This document shows, piece by piece, positions 54,543 through 62,513 of a DNA stretch of 64,000 nucleotides. The position numbers and the translations under genes are program-made. The first letter of the stretch is position 1, and each line of letters starts with the position of its first letter. The notes under the pieces were generated by a model that worked only from the letters and a program-made list of their open reading frames with translations, was not told where the DNA came from and made no database searches. Origin of the DNA: Thiomicrorhabdus marina (GTDB lineage: Bacteria > Pseudomonadota > Gammaproteobacteria > Thiomicrospirales > Thiomicrospiraceae); contig NZ_JAGETV010000008.1 of NCBI RefSeq assembly GCF_017571465.1, positions 49,710-113,709 of the forward strand, read 5' to 3'.

Positions 54543-54558
54543 CCAAATAACATGCCAA
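54543..54558 (-). promoter_or_regulatory. Sigma-54-like promoter of the SoxH-like gene
   Basis: Reads TTGGCATGTTATTTGG on the minus strand. The -24 element (TTGGCATG) is strong; the -12 part is TTGG rather than TTGC. It lies about 68-83 bases before the start codon. Confidence 0.55.
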
Positions 54559-54620
54559 AAAACATAAATTCTAAGTTATTGATTTTAAGTGAAAAAATTA
54601 TATTCAAATAATGCTAGGTC

Positions 54621-54651
54621 ATGCAAAATGCAAAACCATTGCATTTTGCAA
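54621..54651. promoter_or_regulatory. Paired enhancer-like sites upstream of the SoxH-like gene
   Basis: ATGC-AAAAT-GCAA (54621-54633) and TTGC-ATTTT-GCAA (54639-54651), 18 bases centre to centre; together TGCAAAATGCAA/TTGCATTTTGCA form a perfect 12-base inverted repeat. About 65-95 bases upstream of the -24 element, a normal place for an NtrC-type activator. Confidence 0.6.
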
Positions 54652-54689
54652 TTCCGAAAAATTAGATCATTTTTGCTACTTGAAATACT

Positions 54690-54720
54690 GAAAATGAAAA
54701 ATGCCGGAGGTTTACCGGCA
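54690..54720 (-). terminator. Intrinsic terminator of soxAX
   Basis: On the minus strand GCCGG and CCGGC pair around a 7-base loop, followed by ATTTTTCATTTT. Confidence 0.85.
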
Positions 54721-54785
54721 AAGCTTTAGGAGGAGTAAAAATAAAATGGGGCAATGAAACGTGCCCCATTATCTGAAACCCCTGT

Positions 54786-55457
54786 TTATTTTTGATTAAC
54801 AGGAGATTTCGGATCCATTAAAAAAGCCATGATATCGGCAATTTGTTTACTGCTTAATACATTATGTACGCCAAATCTAGGCATGCCAGAACATGCATAA
54901 AAAGCATGTGCGTTATATATTTTTTCGTAGGTGTATTTCATCATGGCATCATTTGTACCGCGTTTGCCGTAACCAGTGAGTTTCGGGCCTAAATTGCCCG
55001 CAGCCGGTTCAGATGGTGACAGTGCATGGCATGCATAGCAGTTGCCGCCGTTTGGTTTCTTTTTTGGGTTATCCGGTTTAATTGTCCCTATTCGCATACC
55101 GTAGCCGCTTTTGGCAAGGTCTTCACCTTGTTTCCAATCACCAAGTTTAATGCCTTCTTTCGGGTATTCAATGAGCGCTCTGTTTAGCTCTTTAATTCGT
55201 TTTGCTAACGCTTCTGTAGGCTTGTCTTTATAGGCTGTGCAAACTTTCATGCTATAGTCTTGCACCAAGCGTTTCCGTTCTTCTGGTGTTGAGCGGGTCC
55301 AACTTTCTTTGACCGCTTGTTCTGCTGATTGTAATGTTTGCGAGTCAAAATTTGCGCCTTTAAATTCTCCAGCATGTGCATTTACACTCGTTAAGGCTCC
55401 CACCCCTGCAAGTGACAAGGTACTGTATCTAATAAAATTAATAATTGATTTTTTCAT
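54786..55457 (-). CDS. soxX: Sulfur-oxidation cytochrome SoxX
   Basis: Mono-heme c-type cytochrome, subunit of SoxAX, which couples thiosulfate to the carrier SoxYZ in the periplasm. Signal peptide ends NAHAGE. Heme motif CYACH (in GGNCYACHALSPSEPAAGNLGPKLTGYG) and a Met ligand in CSGMPRFGVHNVLSSKQIADIMAFLMDP. It has a longer N-terminal helical region than minimal SoxX (223 residues in total). Transcribed after soxA with a 35-base gap. Confidence 0.92.
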   Translation of the reverse strand: MKKSIINFIRYSTLSLAGVGALTSVNAHAGEFKGANFDSQTLQSAEQAVKESWTRSTPEERKRLVQDYSMKVCTAYKDKPTEALAKRIKELNRALIEYPKEGIKLGDWKQGEDLAKSGYGMRIGTIKPDNPKKKPNGGNCYACHALSPSEPAAGNLGPKLTGYGKRGTNDAMMKYTYEKIYNAHAFYACSGMPRFGVHNVLSSKQIADIMAFLMDPKSPVNQK

Positions 55458-55492
55458 CTCGTATTCCTTACTCAGTTAATCACAATGAGAAA

Positions 55493-56287
55493 TTAGCGTT
55501 TGATAGAAGGCACTTGAATGACTCCGCCCTCGGACTGTTTGGTCATAAACGTAATCAAGTCCACCGTAGCTTTAGAACCGAAATCCACATCAGGTAACCT
55601 CATCTGCCAGTGGCAGTCCCACATACGATTCTGCATGGTTCTTACCGTAGATTTGGATACGCGGTATGTTGGCCAAGAAGGAATTGTTTCTTTATCGTTG
55701 TATGCGTTGTAAAGCGTCTGCAAACGAATCCGTTTGCCGTCAGCAGCATGGCAGGTTGCACAAGAAAAATCCATCGTACCCGAACGACGCCAGAAAAGCG
55801 CTTCACCAGTTTTATAAGACTCCATTTCTTTAGGATGAGCCAAGCTTAATTGAAATTTTTGACCGTTTGATTGCGCCGCAACAAAAGCAACGATTTTTTC
55901 CATTTCGGAATCTTTGCCTTTTTTGGGATTTGAGAAAGCATTTTTGATAATGCTATCTTTATTCTTACCTTGCAAAGTAATCATGCAATGCATTAATCGG
56001 GCTTCTAGATCCATTACCTGATTGATGTCGGCAAAATATTTAGGTAATTCTGCATACACTCCTTCGACGACCCCTGAGCCTTTTCCAAGATCACATTTTT
56101 CTAAACTGACGTTTTTAGGGCCGGCTTTGGCATAAAATAAATCTTTACCGTCATCCACCCAGAAGTCTCCTGGACTATCTTCCAGCATAGCACGGTAATC
56201 TTTTACACTCGCCTCTTCAGCCAGCGCAGAAAAACTCAAACCTGTACCGATCACTCCCATTAATAAGAGCTTTGTTAGTTGCTTCAT
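55493..56287 (-). CDS. soxA: Sulfur-oxidation cytochrome SoxA, mono-heme type
   Basis: Catalytic subunit of SoxAX, 264 residues. Signal peptide ends SALAEE. Only one CxxCH is seen (CATCH, about residue 178); where diheme SoxA has a first heme there are isolated Cys residues (EKCDLGKG and LMHCMITL). The cysteine heme ligand lies in RMWDCHWQMRLPDVDFGS. Other sox genes (soxYZ, soxB, soxCD) are not in the window, so the pathway is split across the genome. Confidence 0.92.
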   Translation of the reverse strand: MKQLTKLLLMGVIGTGLSFSALAEEASVKDYRAMLEDSPGDFWVDDGKDLFYAKAGPKNVSLEKCDLGKGSGVVEGVYAELPKYFADINQVMDLEARLMHCMITLQGKNKDSIIKNAFSNPKKGKDSEMEKIVAFVAAQSNGQKFQLSLAHPKEMESYKTGEALFWRRSGTMDFSCATCHAADGKRIRLQTLYNAYNDKETIPSWPTYRVSKSTVRTMQNRMWDCHWQMRLPDVDFGSKATVDLITFMTKQSEGGVIQVPSIKR

Positions 56288-56356
56288 TTGAATACCTCTA
56301 TCTTTTATTTTTCTATCTGCATATCTAATCTTTAAATCAGATATGGAAAATATAGA

Positions 56357-56372
56357 GAAAATATCATGCCAA
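56357..56372 (-). promoter_or_regulatory. Sigma-54-like promoter of soxAX
   Basis: Reads TTGGCATGATATTTTC on the minus strand; strong -24, relaxed -12 (TTTC). About 70-85 bases before soxA. Confidence 0.5.
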
Positions 56373-56455
56373 ATGCGATGGGCGATAACTTATTGATATT
56401 TTTAGGGAATAATGGGGTGGGTGTGTTTTTATAATGCGTGGTTTTGCAAACAGTC

Positions 56456-56468
56456 GTGCAAATTGCAA
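56456..56468. promoter_or_regulatory. Enhancer-like site upstream of soxA
   Basis: GTGC-AAATT-GCAA, one mismatch to TTGC-N5-GCAA. Nearby half sites (TTGC at 56444 and 56463) may extend it. The 312-base gap between soxA and the regulator gene holds this and the promoter; a 61-codon open frame at 56412-56597 has no support. Confidence 0.45.
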
Positions 56469-56599
56469 GGCAAATTGGAATTGGCTAATAATACAGGGGA
56501 GGGCTGTTTGGCACGCTTCCTAATCGCAAGTTTTTGTCGGCACCAATCGCTTGAAGTGCTCGTAAACGGCAAAACAATTAATAACTTTTGTGGGTAATA

Positions 56600-57958
56600 T
56601 TATGCGTCTTTTTGTAATTTTCGGTAAAGTGTCGATGGGTCAATCCCTAGTTTTTTGGCGGCTAAACTTTTATTTCCGCGGCAAGCATCTAGGGCGTGTT
56701 TAATCCAAAGCATTTCCACCTCTGCTAAAGTCGCATCTTCCGGTAATTTAGCTTGTGAAGTTTGCAATCCCGGAATTTTACTTCCATGTAATTCACTGGG
56801 TAGGTGAGAAATTTCAATCGTGTCGCCGCCTGCTAGTACGACTGCTCGTTGAATGATGTTCTCCAACTCTCGAATATTTCCAGGCCAGAGATAATTTTTG
56901 AGTGCTTCGATGACTTTTGGGGAAATACTATAAATGCGTTTATTAAACCGGCGGGCATAATTCGAGACGAAATATTCAGCTAATGCCGATATATCTTCTA
57001 AACGCTCCCGCAGAGGTGGCAGCTGAATTGGAAAAACATTAATTCGATAGTACAAATCTTCACGGAACAGACCTTGCTCAACCAACGATTTTAACGGCTG
57101 ATTCGTTGCAAAGAGTAATCTGACATTGACCTTTATCGTCTTATTTCCGCCAACACGGACCAGGGTTTGATTTTGCAAAAAATGCAGTAATTTGGCCTGC
57201 ACATCCAACCTTGTACTATTAATTTCATCAAGCAAGAGGGTTCCTCCGTTAGCCAGCTCTAAAAGTCCTATTTTGCGTGTAGCTGCGCCTGTAAAAGCCC
57301 CTTTCTCATAGCCGAAAAGTTCCGATTCAACCAGATTTTCCGGTACTGCTGCGCAATTAAGTTCAAAGTAAGGACCTGTCGGATTGGTACCAAGAGTGTG
57401 AATTGAACGTGCCATCACTCCTTTTCCTACCCCGGTTTCTCCATAGATAAGTACAGAAACATCAAGTGGCGCAACTTGTTCAACTTGTTGCAAAACCTGC
57501 TGCATTGCCGCAGACCTAGCGACCGGGATTTGAGTTTTGCTTTCTAGCTGCTCAATTCGCGTTTGCATCTGCTGCATGCGCAGGCGCTGAGAGATGAGCT
57601 CTTGCAGACGGGTCAACAAATTTTTCACTAGTTGAGTTTCAAACGGCTTGGTTACCAGATCAAATAATCCGAACTTAAACCCTTCAATCGCATCTTGTAA
57701 ACTCGCGTAACCGGTCACCATAACGACCTCAGTGTCTTGATTGATTGCTTTAACGGACTCAACCATTTGCAGGCCACTCCCGTCCGGCAGGCGCAAATCG
57801 GTAAACAAAACATCGGGTGGAGATTGTTTGATTGCATGAAACCCTTCTTGGATACTCAAACAGTAACTGGCTTGAAACCCCTGACTTGAAGCAAGTTCAC
57901 ACAGTAGCTGCGCCATATCTGCATCATCTTCAATAACGAGAAGGGAAAACTGGGTCAT
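56600..57958 (-). CDS. Sigma-54-dependent response regulator (NtrC family)
   Basis: A 452-residue activator: receiver domain with Asp54 (VLFTDLRLPD), AAA+ domain with Walker A GETGVGKG (173-180), the sigma-54-contacting loop GAFTGA (220-225), Walker B GGTLLLDEIN, and a C-terminal Fis-type helix-turn-helix (NKSLAAKKLGIDPSTLYRKLQKD). The partner kinase gene overlaps it by 4 bases. Likely activates the sigma-54-like promoters around it; inference. Confidence 0.95.
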   Translation of the reverse strand: MTQFSLLVIEDDADMAQLLCELASSQGFQASYCLSIQEGFHAIKQSPPDVLFTDLRLPDGSGLQMVESVKAINQDTEVVMVTGYASLQDAIEGFKFGLFDLVTKPFETQLVKNLLTRLQELISQRLRMQQMQTRIEQLESKTQIPVARSAAMQQVLQQVEQVAPLDVSVLIYGETGVGKGVMARSIHTLGTNPTGPYFELNCAAVPENLVESELFGYEKGAFTGAATRKIGLLELANGGTLLLDEINSTRLDVQAKLLHFLQNQTLVRVGGNKTIKVNVRLLFATNQPLKSLVEQGLFREDLYYRINVFPIQLPPLRERLEDISALAEYFVSNYARRFNKRIYSISPKVIEALKNYLWPGNIRELENIIQRAVVLAGGDTIEISHLPSELHGSKIPGLQTSQAKLPEDATLAEVEMLWIKHALDACRGNKSLAAKKLGIDPSTLYRKLQKDA

Positions 57959-59355
57959 AACTTAGGTACCTTTAAAATGAATTCACTACCGAGATGGTCA
58001 CTTTTCACCAATTCAACCGAACCATTCATCTGCTGCATCATGTTTCTCGTCAAATACAGTCCTAAACCGGAGCCGCCATTACTGTCTTGCTCTTGTATTA
58101 ATTTTGTGGTGAAAAAAGGTTCGAAAATTTGCTGTTGTTTTTCTTTTGGAATGCCATGACCATCATCACAGACATGAATTTTCCAATAGGTTTCTTCTGA
58201 ATTTGATGGCGTAATCGACAGCCAGATATTTTTCGCCTCGGCTTCCATACTATTGCTAATAAGGTTGAATAAAATTTGCTCCAAAGCGCTCTGATCAACG
58301 ATAGCAAACGCTTTTTGGGGCGCGGAAAGTTGTAATTCGATATTAGACTTACGCTTTGTTACCGGACGCATTAGGTCGATGATGTTTTGGCAAAACTCCA
58401 CCAATTCCAATTTTGTGGGCTCTAGGATAGGTGGTTTTGCAGCCGTCAGTAGACTTTTGACAGAATCGGCGCAGCTTTTTGCTTGTCTTTCTATCGTATG
58501 TAAACGCTGTTGCAGTCCGGAATCTTCGGTCTGCAATAATGCCATTTGGGTATAGCCGATAATATTTGCCAAGGGTGTATTTAAATTATGCGCTAATCCG
58601 GCAGCCATTTGTCCCACTGTGGCTAAACGCTGACTTTGGCATAAATTCTGAGTCGCTTGAGTGGCAAATTGATGCGCTTGTTCTAACGATTTTATATGGT
58701 GCCGTAACGCTTTTTGCAGTTCGCGTATTGCATGATTCAACACCCCTAGCTCCGCAGGCAGATCGGATTTAAACTCAAGAGTCTCATAAAATATTTTTTG
58801 TGTGGAGTTCAAATCTTCAGATAATTGTTTAATTGGGTTAACCAAATGCCGCAAAAGCAGTTTTTTGACGGCATAGAGTAAACTCACCAAAATTACAATC
58901 AAACCGACCACCAATAGTAGAAATAGCTGAGAGAGTGTTTTTTCTATGGAGTCTTTTGTAAATGTCAGGGTAATCATTCCGACTGAGTGATTGAAAAAAG
59001 ACAGAGGGTGTTGGACTTGTAGGGTTTTCTCTGCTGAATGAGAGCCGTTATTCACTTCTGTTAACACTTGGTTTCGGGCATTTTCGATACGAAGTGCCAC
59101 CAGATCGCGGTCATTCTCAATAAGATCACTGGCCATGCGCTCAATGACAGTGTATTCCTGCAACATGACTGCATCCAATGAGATCGTGGCGACTTGTTTA
59201 CCTAACGCCTGTGCCTTGCGCTCCAAACTATTTTCTAAAATATGGGAGATTAAGTAATATCCAGCGGCACCTAGCAAAAAGATAATACCAATTAACCCAA
59301 TTCCCAAATAAAAATTTAGCAGGCCGGTCAGCGTTTTTGGTTGCCAGCTATTCAT
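57955..59355 (-). CDS. Membrane histidine kinase (NtrB/ZraS-like)
   Basis: A 466-residue sensor. TM1 about 15-39, a small periplasmic domain (40-140), TM2 about 143-164, a HAMP-like linker (LVNPIKQLSEDL), dimerisation helix with phospho-His256 (GLAHNLNTPLANIIGY), and an ATPase domain with N box (FNLISNSMEAEA), G1 (DDGHGIPKE) and G2 (GGSGLGLYL). Paired with the NtrC-type regulator. The small sensing domain might receive input from a periplasmic binding protein such as the PhnD-like lipoprotein encoded upstream. Confidence 0.93.
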   Translation of the reverse strand: MNSWQPKTLTGLLNFYLGIGLIGIIFLLGAAGYYLISHILENSLERKAQALGKQVATISLDAVMLQEYTVIERMASDLIENDRDLVALRIENARNQVLTEVNNGSHSAEKTLQVQHPLSFFNHSVGMITLTFTKDSIEKTLSQLFLLLVVGLIVILVSLLYAVKKLLLRHLVNPIKQLSEDLNSTQKIFYETLEFKSDLPAELGVLNHAIRELQKALRHHIKSLEQAHQFATQATQNLCQSQRLATVGQMAAGLAHNLNTPLANIIGYTQMALLQTEDSGLQQRLHTIERQAKSCADSVKSLLTAAKPPILEPTKLELVEFCQNIIDLMRPVTKRKSNIELQLSAPQKAFAIVDQSALEQILFNLISNSMEAEAKNIWLSITPSNSEETYWKIHVCDDGHGIPKEKQQQIFEPFFTTKLIQEQDSNGGSGLGLYLTRNMMQQMNGSVELVKSDHLGSEFILKVPKL

Positions 59356-59420
59356 AAAAACCCATCTATATCTTTTTGGTTGTAGGATCTAATTATCACA
59401 CAAATCAAGGCAGAGAAAAT

Positions 59421-59450
59421 AAAAGCAAAAAGGCCGGCATATAGCCGGCA
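59421..59450 (-). terminator. Intrinsic terminator of the porin gene
   Basis: GCCGGC-TATAT-GCCGGC on the minus strand, followed by CTTTTTGCTTTT. Confidence 0.88.
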
Positions 59451-59538
59451 ACGATTGCTCTTTACAAAAAAACAACAGTGAGAAAGGAGTAATCAGCCTC
59501 AATGGCAAAAATGGCATCTTTTACCATGGGATTCGGGC

Positions 59539-60606
59539 TTAATAACCAAATTTAGCATCAATCCCTACAGTGAATGTACTGACTTCTTCAACCCCTCGTT
59601 CATAACGAGACCATCCAAGAACAAACGCAGACTTTTTAGTCAACATATACTTACCGCCTAGGCCAATCGTGGAGGCATCCTCTGTTTGGCTGTAAGCATT
59701 GTCAGAACTCGCTTTGTTAACACCATAACTTGCTGTTAAAAGACCGTTTTTACCGATTTTTTGCGAAACAATTGCAAAAATGTTTTCGCCGAGATTAATA
59801 TCAGTTGCGTCTTCATATAAACCGGCAAGAGTCGTTCCCGAACCCAATTTGTATTGGACAGTGAATTGCATAGAGCTTCCGTTTCTAGCCGCTGTTGCTG
59901 AGGTGGCTCCAGGATTATTATCACTTTCAAGGTTCATATAATCTGCGGTTAATCTTAACCCGTCTTTTGAGTATTTAACTCCAAACCCCGAGGCAGAACC
60001 ACCTTCCATTGCAGCCAGCTTACCGGAGTTATGTAATGCTGAAGTATTAGCATCACTTAAGAAAGAATAGTGAGCATTTAACTGGATACCGTTGAATTTA
60101 GGTGTGACATACTCAACCGCGTAGTTGAAGTAATTTGAGTTTAGATTAGAAGCTCCTTGCTGACCACTTTGACGTGCTTGTAAAACGTGGTCAGTCCAAG
60201 GATCAATTTTGGTGTAGCTCGATTTATAACCAGTTGTTAAACGCCCCATACGGAATTTACCAAACTGTTTATTATTTAAACCGGTATAAGCTTCTCGGAC
60301 ATAAATCTGATTAGGGTCAGTCGCGGCATCGCCATTTTCACCAACGGTTTTATACTCTGCTTCAAGTTGATAAATTAGTGATGTATTCGCTAAAGTCGTA
60401 TCTAAACTACCCTTCAAGCCAAATCGAGAGGCATTACTTTTAAGCTCAGTGCCTTCTGTTCTTCCAGGTCCTTTCGCATCGGAATTATCCAAAGAAATAT
60501 TTGCCTGACCATAAAACTTCATCACATCCTCGGCCATAACCGGTGTTGAACATAAAGCGCTTGACATTGCGGCCACTAAAAATGGATAAGTAAACTTTGA
60601 ATTCAT
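59539..60606 (-). CDS. Outer-membrane general porin
   Basis: A 355-residue trimeric-porin-type beta-barrel. Signal peptide ends TPVMAED; EDVMKFYGQANISLDN starts the first strand, NASRFGLKGSLDT and FGKFRMGRLTTGYKSSYTKIDPWTDH follow, and the protein ends in Phe-Gly-Tyr (TVGIDAKFGY). Substrate unknown. It is divergent from the PhnD-like lipoprotein and carries a sigma-54-like promoter and two enhancer-like sites, so it probably belongs to the same regulon as soxAX. Confidence 0.9.
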   Translation of the reverse strand: MNSKFTYPFLVAAMSSALCSTPVMAEDVMKFYGQANISLDNSDAKGPGRTEGTELKSNASRFGLKGSLDTTLANTSLIYQLEAEYKTVGENGDAATDPNQIYVREAYTGLNNKQFGKFRMGRLTTGYKSSYTKIDPWTDHVLQARQSGQQGASNLNSNYFNYAVEYVTPKFNGIQLNAHYSFLSDANTSALHNSGKLAAMEGGSASGFGVKYSKDGLRLTADYMNLESDNNPGATSATAARNGSSMQFTVQYKLGSGTTLAGLYEDATDINLGENIFAIVSQKIGKNGLLTASYGVNKASSDNAYSQTEDASTIGLGGKYMLTKKSAFVLGWSRYERGVEEVSTFTVGIDAKFGY

Positions 60607-60673
60607 ATTTTTTCCTCAAATTAGATTAGAGCTAAATTATTTGTAATTTTTTATAAATAGCCGTCACCATAGA

Positions 60674-60689
60674 GGAAAAAATGTGCCAA
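60674..60689 (-). promoter_or_regulatory. Sigma-54-like promoter of the porin gene
   Basis: Reads TTGGCACATTTTTTCC on the minus strand; strong -24, relaxed -12 (TTCC), about 68-83 bases before the start. Confidence 0.5.
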
Positions 60690-60732
60690 CCGTAACTTGT
60701 TGAAAAATATGGTTATTGTTCAGGTGTCGTAT

Positions 60733-60764
60733 TTGCGAACTGCAACTACTCTTGCATTATGCAA
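60733..60764. promoter_or_regulatory. Paired enhancer-like sites between porin and PhnD-like genes
   Basis: TTGC-GAACT-GCAA (60733-60745) and TTGC-ATTAT-GCAA (60752-60764), 19 bases centre to centre; both match the TTGC-N5-GCAA pattern found upstream of the SoxH-like gene. Confidence 0.6.
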
Positions 60765-60950
60765 GATAAATAAGGAGGTCATAATGTGCTTAATACCAGT
60801 CAATGAAATAATGACTTTGTTCTCGAATTAAGCTTCTGTTTTAATACTTAAGAGTTAGTCAATACAAGAAGCCTCTGAAAAAAGGAGACGAAAAAAAGCT
60901 GAAAGTGTTTCTTGTGTTTAACTGAGAAATAGAGAATGAAATTGGGGGCG

Positions 60951-60966
60951 TGGGCATCTCTAGTGC
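60951..60966 (+). promoter_or_regulatory. Possible sigma-54-like promoter of the PhnD-like gene
   Basis: TGGGCATCTCTAGTGC keeps the GG-N10-GC spacing, with GGGCAT instead of TGGCAC at -24. It lies 36-51 bases before the TTG start. Confidence 0.35.
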
Positions 60967-61001
60967 AGCACAAACCTTAAAAATTCAATCGGAGATAAAA
61001 T

Positions 61002-61871
61002 TTGAAGCAATTTTTGATTTTTTTACTGTTCAGCAGCACTGTTTATTTAAGTGCTTGTGATATCTCAGAGTCCGAACAGATCACCTCTAAGAGTGCCACA
61101 CCTTCAGAACCGCCGTTTGTTCTAACTGTGCTCCCTTATGATGTACCGACAAAGTTACAACAACATTTTACTCCGCTCCTAACGTATCTCAGCCGTGAAT
61201 TACAACGCCCAGTCACACTCTATGTTGCTAGTAGCTACGAAGATCAAATTTTGAAAATTGCACAGAATAAAGTCGATTTAGCGTACTTAGGCCCCAGTAG
61301 TTTTGTAAGGACCTACGATCGTTTTGCGGACGAAAACGGTTTAAAAATACAGCCGATTGCTACAGAAGCTCCGTATGAAGGGGCCGTAGTCGTGCATAAA
61401 GACAGCCAAATTACCCAAATTAAAGAGTTAAAAAACCATACCTTTGCGTTTGGCGCCTATCAATCTTATGCCGGTCATTTTAAAATTCGCGAAGAGCTAA
61501 AAAAACAAAATGTGAGTTTGTTTGACTTAAAGCTCTATCGCTTTATGGGACGCCATGAGAGGGCTGTTATGTCGGTCGCTTATGGTGAATTTGACGCTGC
61601 TGCGTCTTCAGCGGGAATTGCTCGTCGAGTTGAAAACCTTAACTACCCGATAAAAACTATCTTCACGACTGAAGAGTTGCCCCCGATTGTTATCGCTGCT
61701 TCACCTAAAATGGATGCCGCAACGGTACAGCATTTAAAACAAATGCTATTAAATCCAGACTTTGAAGGGCAAGAGGCCATTACTTTGTTTGCCCCAGAAG
61801 GCACATTTTATCCTTTCAATAATCGCCTCTATGATCCAGTGCGAGAAGTGATTAAAGAACTTGAACAATAA
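61002..61871 (+). CDS. PhnD-like phosphate/phosphonate-type binding lipoprotein
   Basis: A 289-residue periplasmic lipoprotein with lipobox LSAC (Cys about residue 19). PFVLTVLPYDVPTKLQQHFTPLLTYLSREL, KVDLAYLGPSSFVRTY and SAGIARRVENLN are characteristic of the PhnD/PtxB family. No permease or ATPase gene is beside it, so it may serve as a sensor-associated binding protein rather than a transporter subunit. The start is TTG 61002 behind GGAGA. Confidence 0.87.
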   Translation: MKQFLIFLLFSSTVYLSACDISESEQITSKSATPSEPPFVLTVLPYDVPTKLQQHFTPLLTYLSRELQRPVTLYVASSYEDQILKIAQNKVDLAYLGPSSFVRTYDRFADENGLKIQPIATEAPYEGAVVVHKDSQITQIKELKNHTFAFGAYQSYAGHFKIREELKKQNVSLFDLKLYRFMGRHERAVMSVAYGEFDAAASSAGIARRVENLNYPIKTIFTTEELPPIVIAASPKMDAATVQHLKQMLLNPDFEGQEAITLFAPEGTFYPFNNRLYDPVREVIKELEQ

Positions 61872-61925
61872 AAAATCGGATAAAAAACAAGGGGATATAG
61901 GACTTTAATAACTAAGGTCTTCGTT

Positions 61926-62495
61926 TTATAACCAGCTTTGAATCATGTCTTTACTTGGAATGCCACCGGAATGAAGTACTTGTTCGTTAATCACCACCGC
62001 TGGCGTGCTCATCACACCATAAGCGGCAATTTCGGCGACATCTTCAACTTTGCTGATTGTGATCTTAACGCCTAGCTCATCCGCGGTGGTTTGAATTAAT
62101 TTGACGGTGTTGTTGCAACTTGCACAGCCGGTGCCGAGAACTTTGATTTCGAGCTCGTTGCCACAGCAGTTGGTTTTTTTCTCTTCTGGTTGAGAGCCGC
62201 AACAACTGGTTTTTTCGGCTTCCGAACAGCAAGATGATTCTTTTACCGGTTTTGCCGGAGCAGGTCGACTTGCACAGCTCCCGCCGGGACAGCATTCGCC
62301 GGTTTTGGAAAGTTTGCCGACTAACTCTGCCGGGCACCAGCCGGTAAAGGTTGCTTGCAAGCCCATAAAAGCCGGCAGGATGGCTAACCATAGCCAGTTG
62401 GCCGACCATAAATCGGTCTGCCCGCTAAAATGCGCCAGTGTAATGCCAATCAGAATTAGCAGTGTCATTAATCGAATCATTAAATTGCCTTTCAT
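61926..62495 (-). CDS. Fusion: DUF2892-like membrane part, Cys-rich linker, thioredoxin-like domain
   Basis: A 189-residue protein. Two hydrophobic helices in a DUF2892/YgaP-like segment (LMTLLILIGITLAHFSG; LWLAILPAFMGLQATFTGWCPAELVGKLS). Residues about 70-115 hold repeated vicinal cysteines (ECCPGGSC, SSCCSE, TSCCGS, TNCCGN). The C-terminal domain has TGCASCNNTVKL and MSTPAVVINEQVLHSG, a redox-active-disulfide thioredoxin fold. ATG 62495 is chosen because AGGAG lies five bases upstream. It is co-transcribed with the permease gene 18 bases upstream. Cys pairs suit arsenic or other thiophilic metal binding. Confidence 0.85.
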   Translation of the reverse strand: MKGNLMIRLMTLLILIGITLAHFSGQTDLWSANWLWLAILPAFMGLQATFTGWCPAELVGKLSKTGECCPGGSCASRPAPAKPVKESSCCSEAEKTSCCGSQPEEKKTNCCGNELEIKVLGTGCASCNNTVKLIQTTADELGVKITISKVEDVAEIAAYGVMSTPAVVINEQVLHSGGIPSKDMIQSWL

Positions 62496-62513
62496 AACCA
62501 CTCCTTTGTGCGA

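Noticed and set aside
56412..56597. 61-codon frame upstream of the NtrC-type regulator
   Set aside because: It overlaps the enhancer-like site region, has no ribosome-binding site and no recognisable pattern.
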